From Ruminococcaceae bacterium UBA3818 (GTDB lineage Bacteria; Bacillota; Clostridia; Oscillospirales; Ruminococcaceae), in contig DFDW01000019.1 of NCBI GenBank assembly GCA_002369315.1, positions 30,294 through 94,293 on the forward strand: DNA of 64,000 nt, given 5' to 3'. Below are positions 24,927 to 33,398 of this stretch, one piece after another (positions within the stretch are counted from its first letter, which is position 1; the number at the start of each line of letters is the position of its first letter). The notes below the pieces were generated by a model that worked only from the letters and a program-made list of their open reading frames with translations, did not search any database and was not told the origin of the DNA. Made by a program: the position numbers and the translations under genes.

Positions 24927-25161
24927 AATCGGTTCCTCCTTCATGTAATATTATTTTTATTCTTTCTTACCAATTACAACCATATACAATTTCAATCTTT
25001 TTGTCAATGTACAATTGTATTTATTTTGGCTTTTTGCTAGAATATTGGAGGGAAAAACAAAGAAGCAGGCAGTTTTCTTTGTAATTTTTGTTAAATTTTA
25101 TCATTTCCTTTTGTATAAATGAGATAAAAGTTTTCCACTATCCTAAAATCAGGAGGAAGCA

Positions 25162-26451
25162 ATGAAAGCGGTATTTGTAACGTTGGGCTGTAAAGTCAAT
25201 CAATATGAGACGCAAGTTCTGGAAGAAAAGTTTGCCAAGGCGGGGATTGCGTTGGCGAAAGAGGGCGAAAAAGCTGATTTTTGCATCGTAAATTCCTGTA
25301 CGGTGACGGCGTCGGGCGATAAAAAGACCAGGCAAATGCTGCGCCGTCTCAAGCGCCAATACCCGGATGCGGTAATGGTGCTGACCGGATGTTATCCGCA
25401 GGCGTTTCCGCAGGAGGCTTCGGAGTTGGAAGAGGCGGATATTGTGACCGGTTCTACCAATCGAAGCGGCCTGCTGGATCTGGTGCAGGCTTATCTGCAG
25501 ACCCCGCAGCGAATGGTCCAGATCATTCCGCACCAAAAAGGGGAAGCTTTTGAAAAGATGACTGCCACCCATTTTTCCGAGCGGACCCGCGCTTTCGTCA
25601 AGATCCAGGACGGATGCGACCGTTATTGCGCCTACTGTATTATCCCCTATGCCCGCGGACCGGTGCGTTCCAAGCCGCTTTCGGATATTACGGCAGAGCT
25701 TGGCCAGCTTGCGGCGCAGGGCTATCAGGAAGTGGTGCTGGTGGGCATCAACCTGCCTTGCTACGGCAAGGATTTGGGACTGCGGCTGATCGACGCGGTG
25801 GAGGCTGCCTGCCAAGTGGAGGGCATCCGCCGTATCCGCCTGGGGTCGCTGGAGCCGGAGCTTCTGACGGCAGAGGACTTAAAAAGGCTGGCTGCCCAAC
25901 CGAAATTCTGCCCCCAGTTTCACCTGTCGCTGCAAAGCGGCTGTGACCGTACGTTGAAAGCCATGAACCGCCATTACGACAGCGCCGAGTACCGGCGGAT
26001 CGTGCAGGATATTCGCAAAGCGTTTGAAAATCCCTCCATCACCACCGATATTATGGTAGGCTTTCCCGGAGAAACAGAAGAGGATTTCCGGCAGTCGGCG
26101 GATTTTGCCAAGGAGATCGGCCTGGCGAAAGCCCATGTATTCGCCTATTCGGTCCGCCCGGGTACCCGCGCGGCGTCGATGCCGGATCAGGTTTCCCAGA
26201 GGGAGAAGGAGCAGCGAAGCTCCCGATTGATTGAAGTGACGAACGCGACAAGACAGGCATTTTTGCAGGCGCAGGTAGGACGGGAAGAGGAGGTCCTTTT
26301 CGAGACCACTCAAACGCCTTACGGAATCGAGGGCTATACGCCAAACTATACGCCCGTATGTGTGGAATCCCATGAGGATATCCGTGGGCAGATCCGACGG
26401 GTGCGCATTACGGCGGCCTTGAATGATCTGTGTTTGGGAGAATTGGTATAG
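25162..26451 (+). CDS. mtaB: MtaB, tRNA t6A37 methylthiotransferase
   Basis: Radical SAM enzyme that converts t6A to ms2t6A at position 37 of tRNAs reading ANN codons. The 429 residues hold an N-terminal UPF0004 domain with cluster cysteines (LGCKVNQYE, NSCTVT, LTGCYPQ), the radical SAM motif CDRYCAYC and a C-terminal TRAM-like domain. AGGAGG precedes the ATG. Confidence 0.93.
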   Translation: MKAVFVTLGCKVNQYETQVLEEKFAKAGIALAKEGEKADFCIVNSCTVTASGDKKTRQMLRRLKRQYPDAVMVLTGCYPQAFPQEASELEEADIVTGSTNRSGLLDLVQAYLQTPQRMVQIIPHQKGEAFEKMTATHFSERTRAFVKIQDGCDRYCAYCIIPYARGPVRSKPLSDITAELGQLAAQGYQEVVLVGINLPCYGKDLGLRLIDAVEAACQVEGIRRIRLGSLEPELLTAEDLKRLAAQPKFCPQFHLSLQSGCDRTLKAMNRHYDSAEYRRIVQDIRKAFENPSITTDIMVGFPGETEEDFRQSADFAKEIGLAKAHVFAYSVRPGTRAASMPDQVSQREKEQRSSRLIEVTNATRQAFLQAQVGREEEVLFETTQTPYGIEGYTPNYTPVCVESHEDIRGQIRRVRITAALNDLCLGELV

Positions 26452-26471
26452 CGTCCGTTTTATGTACCAAA

Positions 26472-26498
26472 AGCAGCCGGGACCCGGCTGCTTTTTTT
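26472..26498. terminator. Terminator between mtaB and the DUF3298-like gene
   Basis: AGCAGCCGGG and CCCGGCTGCT form a GC-rich stem followed by TTTTTTT on the plus strand. Confidence 0.85.
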
Positions 26499-26500
26499 GG

Positions 26501-27133
26501 TCAGGACACAGAGGGCAGCAGAGATTTTGACAGAATACCGCTCAGTTCATCCAGCGAAATCGAGAAAGACAGCGTTGTGCGCGCATCGGGAGAGGGGAAC
26601 AGTAAAACCAGTTCGTCCTGTGTCAGATAAAAGTCCTGCAGGGTGGGCAGATCGGCAGAAATTCCCTGTTTTTCCCGCCAGTCAGCGCTGGATTTTGCCA
26701 GCACATCGACAAAATCCGGCGAGGCAAACAGATCCTCCAGCCGCAGCTGCACTCCGTTTTGCGGCAGAAAGACAAAGCCCTTTTGCCGCTGCTCGCCGCC
26801 GCAGCAGGAGGAAAATACGATGCTGAAAAAGTGGATGTCGTTGCGCTTGATTTCGAAAGTCGTTTGCCCTTGCAACTGCCGGGATTCTTTTTTTGCCCGC
26901 AGCCGTGTGTTCAACGCCGTGCTTTGGCTGTATTCCCGCAGGAAGCCGTTCAGCCGCTGTTGGGTGACCCGGCTTTCTCCTCGGGTGATTTGCGGATAGC
27001 TGTAAGTGTATTCCACCCACTGATCCTGTATCTTGTTTTCAATGGCCAGGTAATCCATCCGGTCATTGGCGGCGGCGTAGGGCGTTTGCCATAAACAAAA
27101 AAGGACCGCCGCAAGGAATGCGATTTTTTTCAT
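26501..27133 (-). CDS. Secreted DUF3298-like protein
   Basis: A 210-residue exported protein: signal peptide (1-24, cleaved near PYAAA), then a DUF4163/DUF3298-like body of the RsiV/PdaC-associated type (YTYSYPQITR at the start, GVQLRLEDLF and YLTQDELVLLFPSPDA towards the end). In some families this domain binds lysozyme or glycan, but nothing here proves a ligand. The start at 27133 fits the signal peptide; 27157 is an alternative. It is divergently placed from the D,D-carboxypeptidase gene. Confidence 0.65.
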   Translation of the reverse strand: MKKIAFLAAVLFCLWQTPYAAANDRMDYLAIENKIQDQWVEYTYSYPQITRGESRVTQQRLNGFLREYSQSTALNTRLRAKKESRQLQGQTTFEIKRNDIHFFSIVFSSCCGGEQRQKGFVFLPQNGVQLRLEDLFASPDFVDVLAKSSADWREKQGISADLPTLQDFYLTQDELVLLFPSPDARTTLSFSISLDELSGILSKSLLPSVS

Positions 27134-27369
27134 GGTTTTGCACCGCCTTTTCCGCACGCTTGAAACTGCAAAAGCAGTTCCCGTTTAGTATTTGCTCCAA
27201 GCGGCGCAGAAGCCGTTTCCCCAGAGCAAAAATAGCTGGAAAACCGGTGAAAAAATAGTTTTTTTAGCTGTTTTTTCCTGAAAAACAGCCATCTGGACGG
27301 CTTTGCAGACATGTAGCCGTCCTCTGCGGCATAGACTGTACCATTCAGATATCTGCGGAGGTGGCAAAA

Positions 27370-28551
27370 TTGACCTTTCATCCATTGCAAAGAGCAGCAG
27401 TGTGTTTGCTTGCTTTTTTTATAGGCGCCGTACCGGTCTGGGCCGATGAGGCGACAAACAAGGATCCCGCAGCGGCGGGACTGCGGCTGGAGTGCAAATC
27501 CGCCATTTTAATGGAACAGACAACAGGTCAGGTGTTATATGAGATGGACGCCGATGTTCCAATGCCGCCTGCCTCCATTACCAAAATCATGACGCTGCTT
27601 TTGACGTTTGAGGCGATGGAGCAGGGGAAATTCCAGTATGATACGGTTTTGAGCTGTTCGGAGCACGCAGCCTCCATGGGCGGATCCCAGATCTGGCTGG
27701 AACCAGGGGAAGAAATGACCGTGGACGAAATCCTGCGGGCGACCTTTATTTCCTCGGCAAACGATGCCGCTGTTGTACTGGCGGAGGCGGTGGCGGGAAG
27801 CGAGGATACTTTTGTCAGCATGATGAATGAAAAAGCCAAAGAGCTGGGAATGGAGAATACCCATTTTTCCAACGCTACCGGCCTGGATGCCCAAGAGCAT
27901 TACTCCACGGCCCGGGATATTGCGCTGATGTCGGCAGCGCTGCTGAAGTACCCGGATGTGACCCGCTATTCCACCGTTTGGATGGATAGCCTGCGCGGTG
28001 GGCAGACAGAATTGGTCAACACCAACAAAATGGTGCGGTTTTACAACGGAGCGACCGGGCTTAAAACCGGTACAACCGATGGAGCGGGCAGCTGTCTGTC
28101 GGCATCTGCCCAACGGGATGGCCTTTCTTTGATTGCGGTGAGTCTGGGGTCGGACACCAGCGCCCAACGGTTTGCAAGCTGCAGGACGCTGTTGGATTAC
28201 GGATTTGCCAATTACGTCACCGTACAGCCTCCATCCTTGGAGGAACAGCTGACGCCGGTGCCCGTATTGCATGGCGTGCAGCGGCAGGTGGAACTCGATT
28301 ACGATTTGCCGCCGTCCTTCGTCATGAAGCGGGGAGAAGAAAACAGTCTGGAACAGCAGGTGCAGCTGGCGGAAAATGTGGAAGCGCCTGTGGAGAAAGG
28401 CCAGCAGCTGGGTACGGTTGTAGTCAGCAAAGGCGGAACGGTTCTGGGCGAATATCCGGTGAAGGCCAAGGTGGATGTGGAAAAAATCGATTTTGGAAAA
28501 GGAATGGGGATCCTGTTTGGCTCTCTGTTGGGGAAGCAGCCGCCGCAGTAA
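27370..28551 (+). CDS. D-alanyl-D-alanine carboxypeptidase (S11, DacF-like)
   Basis: Removes the terminal D-Ala from stem peptides outside the membrane. After a signal peptide (about 1-25), the three penicillin-binding motifs are present: SITK (in PPASITKIMT), SAN (in ISSANDAAV) and KTG (in GLKTGTT). A C-terminal beta domain and amphipathic tail follow. The TTG at 27370 is preferred because GGAGGTGG lies 8 bases upstream; a GTG at 27361 abuts that site. A paralogue lies at 40217, so sporulation and vegetative roles may be split. Confidence 0.88.
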   Translation: MTFHPLQRAAVCLLAFFIGAVPVWADEATNKDPAAAGLRLECKSAILMEQTTGQVLYEMDADVPMPPASITKIMTLLLTFEAMEQGKFQYDTVLSCSEHAASMGGSQIWLEPGEEMTVDEILRATFISSANDAAVVLAEAVAGSEDTFVSMMNEKAKELGMENTHFSNATGLDAQEHYSTARDIALMSAALLKYPDVTRYSTVWMDSLRGGQTELVNTNKMVRFYNGATGLKTGTTDGAGSCLSASAQRDGLSLIAVSLGSDTSAQRFASCRTLLDYGFANYVTVQPPSLEEQLTPVPVLHGVQRQVELDYDLPPSFVMKRGEENSLEQQVQLAENVEAPVEKGQQLGTVVVSKGGTVLGEYPVKAKVDVEKIDFGKGMGILFGSLLGKQPPQ

Positions 28552-28808
28552 GAAAGATGCAAAGGTGAGCATGTCCCGCCGGGAAAGGATTTGGCAATGC
28601 CGGCGCGCAAACGGAGTTTAGCTCAAAAAGACGCGGCAGAAGAATAAAGGCGATGCGCAAAGGCGAAGAGCCTGCCCCGAAAAGGTTCCGCTTTTGGTTG
28701 TTTGACGATTTTTCGCATCCCTTTTCCGCGAAAGATAAAAGATAGAGATCTTTTTGTATTTGCAATGGATGGCGTTCGGATTGCAAAACGAAAAACGATC
28801 GGAACACA

Positions 28809-28850
28809 GGCCCGGCCCGCGCCGATTCCGGCGGCCGGGCCGTTTATTTT
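28809..28850 (+). terminator. GC-rich terminator
   Basis: GGCCCGGCC (28809-28817) and GGCCGGGCC (28833-28841) form a 9-bp stem followed by GTTTATTTT. Confidence 0.65.
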
Positions 28851-28862
28851 GAGAAACGTTTT

Positions 28863-28896
28863 GCTGTTTTCGAAAAAAGATTTTTTCGAAAACAGC
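28863..28896. repeat. Perfect 16-bp-arm palindrome
   Basis: GCTGTTTTCGAAAAAA and TTTTTTCGAAAACAGC flank only two bases (GA). Each arm itself contains the palindrome TTTTCGAAAA, and a further TTTTTTCGAAA follows at 28913-28922. It lies about 40 bases upstream of the pgi promoter. Confidence 0.8.
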
Positions 28897-28936
28897 GGAA
28901 TGATGAACTATTTTTTCGAAACTTGCCATAAGGTTC

Positions 28937-28965
28937 TTGAAATGGACAGGCAATTAGAGTAAAAT
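28937..28965 (+). promoter_or_regulatory. Promoter of pgi
   Basis: TTGAAA (28937-28942) and TAAAAT (28960-28965), spacer 17, about 30 bases before the start codon. Confidence 0.7.
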
Positions 28966-28996
28966 AAATCTATATCATTGGGAGGACGTTGAGGAA

Positions 28997-30334
28997 ATGG
29001 TAATCAAATGCAATACGGGATATCTGAATGATTTTATCGGCGATCATGAATGGGAAGCGATGACCCCTCAAATGAAAGCCGCACATGAAACACTGCATGG
29101 CAGAACGGGTCTGGGAAGTGATTTCCTTGGCTGGATGGATCTGCCGGTGGACTATGACAAAGAAGAATTCGCAAGGATTCAAAAAGCTGCCGAAAAAATC
29201 AAAAACGACAGCGAAGTGCTGATTGTTATTGGGATCGGCGGTTCCTACCTGGGGGCCCGTGCTGTAATCGAGCAGCTGCGTTCTCCGCTGTACAACAGCA
29301 AGAAAAAGGATACGCCGGACATTTACTTTGTGGGGAATTCCATCAACCCGACTTATTTGAGCGAAGTCCTTTCTATTTGCGAAGGAAGAGATATTTCGGT
29401 CAATGTCATTTCCAAATCCGGTACCACCACGGAACCGGCGCTGGCATTCCGTATTTTCCGGGAGCTGCTGGAGCAGAAATACGGTAAGGAAGGGGCAAAA
29501 CACCGTATTTACGCAACGACAGACAAGGCGAAAGGGACACTGAAAGAATTGTCTGACCGGGAAGGCTACGAAACCTTTGTTGTTCCGGATGACGTGGGCG
29601 GCCGTTTTTCTGTGCTGACCGCAGTTGGCCTTTTGCCCATCGCAGTGGCCGGTATTGACATCAAAGCGCTGATGGAAGGCGCGGCAGCGGCGCGGGAAGC
29701 GTTTGCTGAGCCGGATCTTTCCAAAAACGAATGCTATAAATACGCTGTGCTGCGCAACATCCTTTACCGCAAGGGTAAGAGCGTTGAGATGTTTATCACC
29801 TATGATCCTGCTTTCGCTATGATGAATGAATGGCTCAAACAGCTGTTTGGTGAGAGCGAGGGAAAAGACAATAAGGGCTTGTATCCTTCGTCGGCGGTAT
29901 TTTCCACCGATTTGCACAGCTTGGGACAGTTTATCCAGGAAGGTTCCCGCATCATGTTTGAAACGGTGATCCGCCCTGCGAAGCCCATCCAGGATTATTT
30001 TGTGAAAAATGACCCCGATAATTTTGACGGATTAAATTTCCTGTCCAACCAGAATATGTCGGTGGTAAACGATAAAGCGTTCCAGGGAACCGTGCTGGCC
30101 CATACCCAGGGCGGCGTTCCCAACGTAATTTTGGAACTGCCGCAGATGGATGAGTTCCATTTGGGATATTTGATCTACTTCTTTGAAAAAGCCTGCGCGA
30201 TGTCCGGCTATATGCTGGGAGTGAATCCTTTCAATCAGCCCGGCGTGGAGAGCTATAAGAGCAACATGTTCGCGCTTTTGGGCAAACCCGGCTATGAGGA
30301 CAAAAAAGCCCAGCTGGAAGCGAAAATCAAATAA
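28997..30334 (+). CDS. pgi: Pgi, glucose-6-phosphate isomerase
   Basis: Interconverts glucose-6-phosphate and fructose-6-phosphate. The 445-residue length fits the Firmicutes form. Sugar-phosphate site motifs GIGGSYLGARA and SKSGTTTEPALAFR are present, as is GGRFSVLTAVGLLP. It starts with ATG 6 bases after a GGACGTTGAGGA region and has its own promoter. Confidence 0.96.
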   Translation: MVIKCNTGYLNDFIGDHEWEAMTPQMKAAHETLHGRTGLGSDFLGWMDLPVDYDKEEFARIQKAAEKIKNDSEVLIVIGIGGSYLGARAVIEQLRSPLYNSKKKDTPDIYFVGNSINPTYLSEVLSICEGRDISVNVISKSGTTTEPALAFRIFRELLEQKYGKEGAKHRIYATTDKAKGTLKELSDREGYETFVVPDDVGGRFSVLTAVGLLPIAVAGIDIKALMEGAAAAREAFAEPDLSKNECYKYAVLRNILYRKGKSVEMFITYDPAFAMMNEWLKQLFGESEGKDNKGLYPSSAVFSTDLHSLGQFIQEGSRIMFETVIRPAKPIQDYFVKNDPDNFDGLNFLSNQNMSVVNDKAFQGTVLAHTQGGVPNVILELPQMDEFHLGYLIYFFEKACAMSGYMLGVNPFNQPGVESYKSNMFALLGKPGYEDKKAQLEAKIK

Positions 30335-30397
30335 TTTTGTTGTTTTCGTCTTCGGACGAATCCATAGAAGATTTAATAACCTAAGGAGGACACAAAC

Positions 30398-30808
30398 ATG
30401 ATAAAACTTATCGTGGGTAACAAAGGCTCCGGAAAAACCAAAACTTTGATCGACATGATTAACAAAGCGGCGAAAACCACTTCTGGAAACATTGTCTGCA
30501 TTGAAAAAGGCCTGAAAATGACCTATGATATTGATTATTCGGTCCGTTTGATCGACATTGAAAGCTACAGCGTGGAAGGATTCGACGCATTCTACGGCTT
30601 TATTGCCGGTATCTGCGCGGGCAACTACGATATCACCGAGATCTTTATCGACGCGACGCTGAAGATTGGCGGCAGAGATCTGAACGCCTTTGCCGCGATG
30701 ATCGAAAAGCTGGAAAAACTGACTGCGGAAAACAAAGTGGAGATGGTCTTCACCGTATCCTGCGACCGCTCTGAACTGCCGGAATCGGTTTTGTCTTACA
30801 TCATCTAA
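30398..30808 (+). CDS. Small P-loop ATPase of unknown function
   Basis: A 136-residue single-domain protein beginning MIKLIVGNKGSGKTKT, with Walker A at residues 7-14. An acidic strand ITEIFIDATLKIGG may serve as Walker B. Annotated relatives are often called twitching motility protein, without support. AAGGAGG precedes the ATG. It is monocistronic, between pgi and a strong terminator. Confidence 0.65.
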   Translation: MIKLIVGNKGSGKTKTLIDMINKAAKTTSGNIVCIEKGLKMTYDIDYSVRLIDIESYSVEGFDAFYGFIAGICAGNYDITEIFIDATLKIGGRDLNAFAAMIEKLEKLTAENKVEMVFTVSCDRSELPESVLSYII

Positions 30809-30824
30809 CATTATGATGAAGAAG

Positions 30825-30855
30825 ACGGGCGCATATTTATGCGCCCGTTCTTTTT
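30825..30855 (+). terminator. Terminator after the P-loop ATPase gene
   Basis: ACGGGCGCAT and ATGCGCCCGT form a 10-bp stem followed by TCTTTTT. Confidence 0.85.
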
Positions 30856-30972
30856 CGCAAGCTCCGGCGCACGGAAAGGCCCGTGTTTTTTGCGGAATAG
30901 ATGCATTTTTAAGGCTTGTGAGCCGGATTTTCGGCCGAATGTATGAAAAAGTAAAATTACGCCAAACTTGTA

Positions 30973-31001
30973 TTGACAAACCTTTTTGATGTCGATATAA
31001 T
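30973..31001 (+). promoter_or_regulatory. Promoter of DUF177-rpmF
   Basis: Consensus TTGACA (30973-30978) and TATAAT (30996-31001), spacer 17. Confidence 0.85.
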
Positions 31002-31026
31002 TAAATTCGTGGCGTTATGAGGTATC

Positions 31027-31530
31027 ATGATGTTTATTGATGTGAAGCAGCTGTTTGAGGTAGAGGGCCAGGTCATTCCTTTCACTCATGATCTGGATAT
31101 GTCCGCTATCGAGCTGTGGGGAACCGCACCTTTCGACCGTCCGATTCATCTTTCCGGCAGGCTGTATAACCGGGCCGGGATCGTGTCCATCGTGTACGAA
31201 GCGCAGATGGATTATAATCTGATGTGCGGGCGATGCCTGGAACGGCAGCGGCGTGCTGAAACCTATCGGTTTGAGCATGTCCTGGTTCGTCAGTTGAATG
31301 AAGAAGACAATGGCGACTTCATTGTAGTGTCCGGCAATCAGCTGGATTTGGATGATCTGGCGACATCCGACATTCTTCTGGAACTGCCTTCCGTGGTATA
31401 CTGCCGTGAGGATTGCAAAGGCTTATGCCCTGTATGCGGTACCAATTTAAACGAAAAAGACTGTGGATGTGATCTGAAACAGCCGGATCCTCGCCTTCAA
31501 ATTCTCAGTGAATTTTTTAAAGAATCATAA
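31027..31530 (+). CDS. YceD/DUF177 family, 23S rRNA accumulation protein
   Basis: A 167-residue protein linked in other bacteria to 23S rRNA accumulation and typically encoded before rpmF, as here. Two cysteine pairs stand out: CGRC in the middle (MCGRCLERQ) and CxxDCxxxCxxCG near the end (YCREDCKGLCPVCG), suggesting metal binding. ATGs at 31027 and 31030 are adjacent; either may be used. Confidence 0.85.
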   Translation: MMFIDVKQLFEVEGQVIPFTHDLDMSAIELWGTAPFDRPIHLSGRLYNRAGIVSIVYEAQMDYNLMCGRCLERQRRAETYRFEHVLVRQLNEEDNGDFIVVSGNQLDLDDLATSDILLELPSVVYCREDCKGLCPVCGTNLNEKDCGCDLKQPDPRLQILSEFFKES

Positions 31531-31549
31531 CCTTTAAGGAGGTGCTGAA

Positions 31550-31735
31550 ATGGCGGTACCAAAGAGAAAATCGTCTAAAGCGAGAAAAAACAAAAGACGT
31601 TCCAACGTTTGGAAAATCAGCGTTCCGGGGTTCTCCAAATGCTCCCAGTGCGGTGAGCTGAAGGCTCCTCACAAGGTTTGCGCGAACTGCGGTTACTACA
31701 AGGGCAAAGAAGTCATTAAGATGGAGGCTGAATAG
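31550..31735 (+). CDS. rpmF: RpmF, ribosomal protein L32
   Basis: A 61-residue zinc-ribbon L32. AVPKRKSSKARKNKRRSN is the canonical start, with cysteine pairs CSQC and CANC. It is co-transcribed with the DUF177 gene (19-base gap with AAGGAGG). Confidence 0.96.
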   Translation: MAVPKRKSSKARKNKRRSNVWKISVPGFSKCSQCGELKAPHKVCANCGYYKGKEVIKMEAE

Positions 31736-31746
31736 TCTCTTTGAAG

Positions 31747-31781
31747 GCAGGGGAGGATGCAGTTCCACCCCTGCTTTTTTT
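31747..31781 (+). terminator. Terminator after rpmF
   Basis: GCAGGGG and CCCCTGC form a stem followed by TTTTTTT. Confidence 0.85.
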
Positions 31782-31844
31782 AACGCCGCTGCTTGATTTT
31801 TGGCTGAGGCGTGTTTGTGATTCCCTGGAAAAGGAGGTGCCGCT

Positions 31845-33173
31845 TTGGCGGTGCAGATCATGTCGGTAGTCCCGGGCTCCCCTGCGGACCGAGCGGGTAT
31901 TCGGCCCGGCGAAATGCTGTTGGAGATTAACCAAAACACAATCGAAGATATTTTGGACTACCAGTTTTATATGACTGACAGAAAGTTGAAAATCAACCTG
32001 CTGGGGATTGACCAGGCAGCCAGACAGGTGACGGTGCACAAAGACGAATATGAGGAGCTGGGGCTGGAATTCGAATCTTATCTGATGGATAAACAGCATC
32101 ACTGCAAAAATAAGTGCATTTTCTGCTTTGTAGATCAGATGCCGCCGGGCATGCGGGAGACGCTTTACTTTAAGGATGACGATGCCCGCCTTTCTTTTTT
32201 ATTCGGCAATTACATTACCCTGACCAACATGGAACAGAAGGATATTGACCGGATCATCAAAATGCATATCAGCCCGGTCAATATTTCGGTGCACACCATG
32301 AATCCGGACCTGCGGCAGAAGATAATGCTGAACCCGAAAGCGGCGTCTTCGCTGGACTATTTGCGGCAGTTGGCCCGCGCGGGCATTAAAATCAACACCC
32401 AGCTGGTCCTTTGCCCTGGAATCAACGACGGAGAAGAACTGGTGCGTTCGCTAAAGGAACTGGGAGCGTTGTACCCCAGCGTGGAGAGCATCGCGGCGGT
32501 ACCGGTGGGATTGACCAAATACCGCGATGGATTGTTCCCGCTGCGCCCCTATACCCGGGAAGAAGCGCGGGAGGTCATTCGAACCATCCATGATTTCTCC
32601 GATAATTTTTTGGCGCGCGAAGGGGTTCGGATGGCTTATCCGGCGGATGAGTTTTTCCTCAAAGCACAAATGCCAATACCAGACGATGCGTATTATGGCG
32701 AATACAACCAACTGGAAAACGGCGTAGGCCTTTTATCGCTGCTGCGGCAGGAATTGACGGACGCGCTGGAGGACTGGGAGGACGACGGCGTTTGCCGCCG
32801 CATCAGCCTGGCCACCGGAGAAGCGGCGGCAGATTTTCTGCGGGAAGAAATCGGGCGGGTAAAACAAAGATTCCCGGGGCTGGACTGCACGGTTTATGCC
32901 ATTCACAATGATTATTTCGGTGAAAATATCACCGTGGCGGGTCTGGTGACTGCTACCGACCTGATCCGGCAGCTGAAAGGCAAGGAACTGGGTGAGGAGC
33001 TGCTGATCCCTGGCGTAATGCTGCGCCATGAGCAGGATAAATTCCTGGATGACGGCACGATAGAGGATGTGCAGCAGGCTTTGGGCGTTTCGGTGCGGAC
33101 GGTGGACAACGACGGCACGCAGTTTTTACTGGCTCTGCTGGGAATAGAAGACGATGCGGAATATGCTTGGTAA
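31845..33173 (+). CDS. DUF512 family radical SAM protein with PDZ domain
   Basis: A 442-residue protein of unknown reaction, widespread in Clostridia and often next to der, as here. It has an N-terminal PDZ-like domain (about 1-70, VPGSPADRAGIRPGE), a radical SAM motif CKNKCIFCF near residue 87 and the C-terminal DUF512 domain. It starts with TTG at 31845, with AAGGAGG about 8 bases upstream. A link with ribosome assembly through Der is only suggested by neighbourhood. Confidence 0.85.
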   Translation: MAVQIMSVVPGSPADRAGIRPGEMLLEINQNTIEDILDYQFYMTDRKLKINLLGIDQAARQVTVHKDEYEELGLEFESYLMDKQHHCKNKCIFCFVDQMPPGMRETLYFKDDDARLSFLFGNYITLTNMEQKDIDRIIKMHISPVNISVHTMNPDLRQKIMLNPKAASSLDYLRQLARAGIKINTQLVLCPGINDGEELVRSLKELGALYPSVESIAAVPVGLTKYRDGLFPLRPYTREEAREVIRTIHDFSDNFLAREGVRMAYPADEFFLKAQMPIPDDAYYGEYNQLENGVGLLSLLRQELTDALEDWEDDGVCRRISLATGEAAADFLREEIGRVKQRFPGLDCTVYAIHNDYFGENITVAGLVTATDLIRQLKGKELGEELLIPGVMLRHEQDKFLDDGTIEDVQQALGVSVRTVDNDGTQFLLALLGIEDDAEYAW

Positions 33174-33398
33174 ATGGCGGGAAACATGATATCATAACCG
33201 TGTGGCCGCTGTACCGGCATATGTGCCCTGAAAGCTGCAAATTTTAGGAAGAATATATTTTGCATCTGCTATCGTATATGAAAAGCGTATGAAAGACGCT
33301 TTGTAAACAGATATTTTGAAAAACGGCGAGGCCATGTGTTTTGTCTTTTTGATTGGCAAAACAATCGGGCCTTTTCCGGCAGAAAGAAGGGAAACTCT

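Larger units (their letters stand above)
28552..28996. other. Long intergenic region before pgi
   Basis: 445 bases without a supported gene. It contains a GC-rich terminator (28809-28850), a perfect 34-base palindrome (28863-28896) and the pgi promoter (28937-28965). Confidence 0.7.

Noticed and set aside
28702..28962. An 86-codon plus-strand ORF before pgi.
   Set aside because: No ribosome site, it runs through a terminator hairpin, a perfect palindrome and the pgi promoter, and the sequence matches no family.
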